Source: Bog-473 sp963828505 | Lineage (GTDB): Bacteria > Actinomycetota > Acidimicrobiia > Acidimicrobiales > RAAP-2 | Assembly (NCBI GenBank): GCA_963828505.1 | Contig: CAWHFM010000009.1 | Coordinates: 186,001 to 250,000, forward strand | Direction of reading: 5' to 3' | DNA length: 64,000 bases | In this document: positions 61,181 through 64,000 of the stretch, in pieces | How positions within the stretch are numbered: the first letter of the stretch is position 1 | How the letters are laid out: each line of letters opens with the position of its first letter | Notes under the pieces: generated by a model | The model's input: the letters and a program-made list of their open reading frames with translations, nothing else | Databases searched by the model: none | What the model was told of the DNA's origin: nothing | Program-made: the position numbers and the translations under genes

Positions 61181-62143
61181 ATGACGACCGCCCTACGCGC
61201 CGAGTGCTTCGTACCCAGCAACCACCTCATGGCGGGGTTGTTGGGCGCGCGCGACGAGTACCTGCGCCAGATTGAGCGGGCCTTCCCCGACGAGCAGATC
61301 GTGGTCCAGGGCAACCGCATCTCGGTCGAGGGCCCTCAGGCCGAGCTCGTGGTCCGGCTCTTCGACGAGCTGGTCCTCATGCTCCAGGCCGGCAAGCACA
61401 TCGACTCGTCCATGCTGGCCCGGACGGTCGACATGGTGCGCGAGGACATCCGGCCGAGCGAGGTGTTGCGCTCCGAGGTCGTGCGGGGGGCGGGCGGCAA
61501 GACGGTCCGGCCGAATACCGCCGGGCAGAAGCGCTACGTCGACGCCATCTCGCAGAACGTGATCACGTTCGGCATCGGACCCGCCGGGACAGGGAAGTCG
61601 TATCTCGCCGTGGCCCAGGCCGTGCACTCCCTCCAGTCGCGCCAGGTGAACCGCATCATCCTCACCCGTCCCGCGGTCGAGGCCGGCGAGCGGCTCGGGT
61701 TCCTCCCCGGCGACCTCATGGCCAAGGTCGACCCGTACCTGCGGCCGCTCTACGACGCGCTCTACGACCTGCTGGAACCCGAGGGGGCGCAGAGGATGCT
61801 GGACCGCGGCACCATTGAGGTGGCGCCGCTGGCGTTCATGCGGGGTCGCACTCTCAACAGCTCGTTCATCATCCTCGACGAGGCGCAGAACACCACGCCC
61901 GAGCAGATGAAGATGTTCCTCACCCGCATCGGCTTCGGGTCCAAGTGCGTCGTCACCGGCGACGTGACCCAGATCGACGTGCCGGGTGGGCGCTCCGGCT
62001 TGGTGGGGCTCGAGCCTGTGCTCGGGGGCATCGACGACATCGCGTTCGTCCATCTCACCCGACGCGACGTCGTCCGGCACAAAATCGTGGCCGACATCGT
62101 CGACGCCTACGAGGTGGCAGAAGGGAGGGCGGGACAGCCCTAG
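61181..62143 (+). CDS. phoH: PhoH-family ATPase (YbeZ-like)
   Basis: A 320-residue ATPase with an N-terminal KH-like part (FPDEQIVVQGNRISVEGPQA). VITFGIGPAGTGKSYLAVAQ is Walker A. ILTRPAVEAGERLGFLPGDL then KVDPYLRPLYDAL is a family signature. SSFIILDEAQNTTPEQMKMF is Walker B, and CVVTGDVTQIDVPGGRSGLV follows. PhoH/YbeZ works with YbeY, encoded next, in ribosome and rRNA quality control. The stop overlaps the GTG of ybeY by one base. Confidence 0.96.
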   Translation: MTTALRAECFVPSNHLMAGLLGARDEYLRQIERAFPDEQIVVQGNRISVEGPQAELVVRLFDELVLMLQAGKHIDSSMLARTVDMVREDIRPSEVLRSEVVRGAGGKTVRPNTAGQKRYVDAISQNVITFGIGPAGTGKSYLAVAQAVHSLQSRQVNRIILTRPAVEAGERLGFLPGDLMAKVDPYLRPLYDALYDLLEPEGAQRMLDRGTIEVAPLAFMRGRTLNSSFIILDEAQNTTPEQMKMFLTRIGFGSKCVVTGDVTQIDVPGGRSGLVGLEPVLGGIDDIAFVHLTRRDVVRHKIVADIVDAYEVAEGRAGQP

Positions 62144-62646
62144 TGAGCATCGACGTCTTCGCCGCCGACGAGCAGCAGGCGCATCCGGTGGACGTGGCCC
62201 GCTGGGCCGCACTGGCCCGCCAGGTGCTGGCGGCGCGGGGGGTCAAGGGTGAGACCGAGGTCTCGCTCCTCTTCGTAGACGAAGACGCCATCGCGGCGCT
62301 CAACGAGCAGTTCCTCGGCCAGGCCGGCCCAACCGACGTGTTGTCCTTTCCTATTGAGGACGAGCCCGTGTCGAGTGGGCGCTCGCCGGACTTCGGCGGC
62401 AGCGGCCCGGGAGCTGATCCCGAAGAGGTGTCGCTCACCTTGCTGGGCGACGTCGTCGTCTGTCCCGCCGTGGCGGCCCGCAACGCCGATGAGCACGAGG
62501 TCAGCGTCGACGACGAGGTAGCCCTGCTCGTCGTGCACGGACTGCTGCACCTGCTGGGCATGGACCATGAGGACGAGGTCGAGGCCGAGCGCATGGAGGC
62601 GCTCGAACGACAGCTCCTCGACCGCTTCTACCGGGCCGCGGGCTGA
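62143..62646 (+). CDS. ybeY: Endoribonuclease YbeY
   Basis: A 167-residue metal-dependent RNase in 16S rRNA maturation. GETEVSLLFVDEDAIAALNE then QFLGQAGPTDVLSFPIEDE is the fold core. VHGLLHLLGMDHEDEVEAER is the H-x3-H-x5-H zinc motif. The segment SSGRSPDFGGSGPGADPEEV is a longer loop than in E. coli but usual in Actinobacteria. It starts with GTG at 62143 and is followed after one base by the CNNM gene. Confidence 0.96.
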   Translation: MSIDVFAADEQQAHPVDVARWAALARQVLAARGVKGETEVSLLFVDEDAIAALNEQFLGQAGPTDVLSFPIEDEPVSSGRSPDFGGSGPGADPEEVSLTLLGDVVVCPAVAARNADEHEVSVDDEVALLVVHGLLHLLGMDHEDEVEAERMEALERQLLDRFYRAAG

Positions 62647-62647
62647 T

Positions 62648-64000
62648 ATGACCCAAGCGGACCCGTCACTCCTGGCGGCGTCGGGGTTCCACACGCTCGA
62701 CGGCATCCTCATCGTCGTCATCGCGCTGCTGCTCGCCGGCTCGGGGGTGCTGGCCCTGGCCGAGACGAGCCTCGTGCGCATGAACAAGATCAAGGCCAAG
62801 GCGCTGGTCGACGACCACCGCCGCGGGGCGCGCCAGCTGGCGCGCCTGGTCGAGAACCCGGCCAACTTCCTCAACCCGATCCTCCTCCTCGTCCTCATCT
62901 GCCAGCTGGTCTCGGCCACCCTCGTGGGCATCGTGGCCGAGCACCTCTTCGGAGGCCTCGGCGTGCTCTTGGGCGCCGTGTTCGAGGTCGTGGTGATCTT
63001 CGTGTTCTTCGAGGCGGTTCCGAAGAACTGGGCCGTGCAGAACGGGGACAGGGCCGCGCTCCTGAGCGCGCCCCTGGTGAGCACCCTCGTCCGCTTCCCG
63101 CCCATCCGCTGGCTCTCGTCCGTGCTGATCGGGTTCGCCAACTGGATCATCGGCGCCTCCGACGACGGCGACGAGGCCATCGGCCAGACCTTCATCACCG
63201 ACTCCGAGCTCAAGGCCATGGCGGACGTGGCCCACGAGGAGAGGGTGATCGAGAAGGAGGAGCGCAGCTTCATCCACTCGGTGATCGACTTCGGGGACAC
63301 CGTGACACGCGAGGTGATGGTCCCCCGCCCCGACATGGTGACGGTCGAGGCCGACGCTTCGGTCAAGGACGCCCTGGAGGCGGCGCTCGCCGCGGGCTTC
63401 AGCCGCATCCCGGTGGAACAGGACGGGATCGACGACATCATCGGCGTCGCCTACACCAAGGACCTGGTCCGGGACGAGAGGGCCGGAAAGGCGACCCAGC
63501 CCGTCGCTGACGTGATGCGAGAGGCGGTCTTCGTGCCCGAGTCCAAGGAGGTCTCGGCCCTCCTGCGCGACATGAGGGAGAAGAAGTTCCACATGGCGAT
63601 CGTGGTGGACGAGTACGGCGGTACGGCCGGCCTGGTGACGCTGGAAGACCTGCTCGAGGAGCTCGTGGGAGACATCGTCGACGAGTTCGACGCGGAAGTA
63701 CCACCGGTCGAGCGCGGCACTGACGGCTCGGTCCTCGTCGACGCCGGCTACTCGGTCGACGACGCCGACGAGCTCCTGGGCTCGGAGTTGCCGACGGGGC
63801 CGTGGGACACGGTCGGCGGCCTGATCCTCGACCGGCTGGGCCGCGTACCCGACCCGGGAGACTCGGTCGAGGTCGACGGGTTCCGCCTCACCGCGCTCGA
63901 CGTGCGGGGCCGACGCATCGGCCGGGTCCGGATAGAGCCGACCGCGCCGCCGGCAGACGGCGAGGGCACCGAGCGCGACTCCATCGCCCACGGGGCGTAG
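62648..64000 (+). CDS. CNNM/CorC-type (hemolysin C family) membrane transporter
   Basis: A 450-residue protein. The DUF21/CNNM part (about residues 1-190) has spans FHTLDGILIVVIALLLAGSG, LNPILLLVLICQLVSATLVG and LLGAVFEVVVIFVFFEAVPK. The CBS pair (about 215-335) includes DTVTREVMVPRPDMVTVEAD, FSRIPVEQDGIDDIIGVAYT and HMAIVVDEYGGTAGLVTLED. The CorC_HlyC domain ends it (SVLVDAGYSVDDADELLGSE, WDTVGGLILDRLGRVPDPGD). It probably transports or regulates magnesium or cobalt. The stop codon is exactly at the window edge, so the protein is complete. It is the last gene of the conserved cluster. Confidence 0.95.
   Translation: MTQADPSLLAASGFHTLDGILIVVIALLLAGSGVLALAETSLVRMNKIKAKALVDDHRRGARQLARLVENPANFLNPILLLVLICQLVSATLVGIVAEHLFGGLGVLLGAVFEVVVIFVFFEAVPKNWAVQNGDRAALLSAPLVSTLVRFPPIRWLSSVLIGFANWIIGASDDGDEAIGQTFITDSELKAMADVAHEERVIEKEERSFIHSVIDFGDTVTREVMVPRPDMVTVEADASVKDALEAALAAGFSRIPVEQDGIDDIIGVAYTKDLVRDERAGKATQPVADVMREAVFVPESKEVSALLRDMREKKFHMAIVVDEYGGTAGLVTLEDLLEELVGDIVDEFDAEVPPVERGTDGSVLVDAGYSVDDADELLGSELPTGPWDTVGGLILDRLGRVPDPGDSVEVDGFRLTALDVRGRRIGRVRIEPTAPPADGEGTERDSIAHGA

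Noticed and set aside
62666..63991. A 441-codon minus-strand frame opposite the CNNM transporter
   Set aside because: Antisense shadow; the plus-strand gene has CNNM, CBS and CorC motifs.

Overview
The window is high-GC, tightly packed DNA from an actinobacterium. The most likely class is Acidimicrobiia. Supporting signs are F420-dependent enzymes (deazaflavin-dependent reductase, LLM-class oxidoreductase), a mycothiol-dependent-type enzyme, a short SDGKWYPPE-type motif on a DUF4190 protein, frequent GTG starts and many GTGA/ATGA gene overlaps. The lineage is inferred from gene content, not from a marker tree.

Layout. 0-5.2 kb: a truncated VOC enzyme, an F420-type reductase, and an operon built around three tandem-domain YbjQ/UPF0145 proteins. 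5.2-10.7 kb: a minus-strand metabolic block (VOC, diiron ferritin-like protein, zinc alcohol dehydrogenase, DUF4190 protein), then DUF5522, an HU protein with a lysine/alanine/proline tail, another VOC enzyme and a small membrane protein. 10.7-17 kb: a large membrane protein, a DUF929/VKOR disulfide-forming pair, a DUF885 peptidase and a double-hotdog thioesterase. 17-30.4 kb: a cell-surface region with two secreted repeat proteins (14 and 7 repeats, read here as beta-propellers), an LCP ligase, a lipoprotein, a decayed secreted protein and an RCC1 propeller, interrupted by an enoyl-CoA hydratase and DUF2332 pair. 30.4-43.9 kb: a looser accessory region with small kinases, hydrolases, a Nudix enzyme, an orphan substrate-binding protein, a flavoprotein and a cyclase. 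It ends in a broken tyrosine integrase beside tRNA-Ala(GGC), so it looks like an old integrative element or island edge. 44-64 kb: core genome (leuS, LLM oxidoreductase, PAC2, phosphotransferase, thioredoxin-TPR, folP-like, holA, rpsT, lepA, hrcA, dnaJ, rsmE, HIT, phoH, ybeY, CNNM/CorC transporter), with a CIRCE-like operator before hrcA.

Single-base frame breaks recur. They affect a YbjQ gene, a folP-like gene, holA, lepA, a secreted protein (three breaks) and at least three very small genes. Most lie in runs of two to six identical bases. Breaks in holA and lepA suggest sequence or assembly indels rather than biology. The integrase is different: it has also lost catalytic residues and is truly decayed.

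Most noteworthy candidates: the YbjQ multi-paralog operon, the disulfide-stapled repeat proteins whose termini appear to complete one shared blade, a DUF4242-cyclase fusion, and several small genes visible only if one base is corrected.
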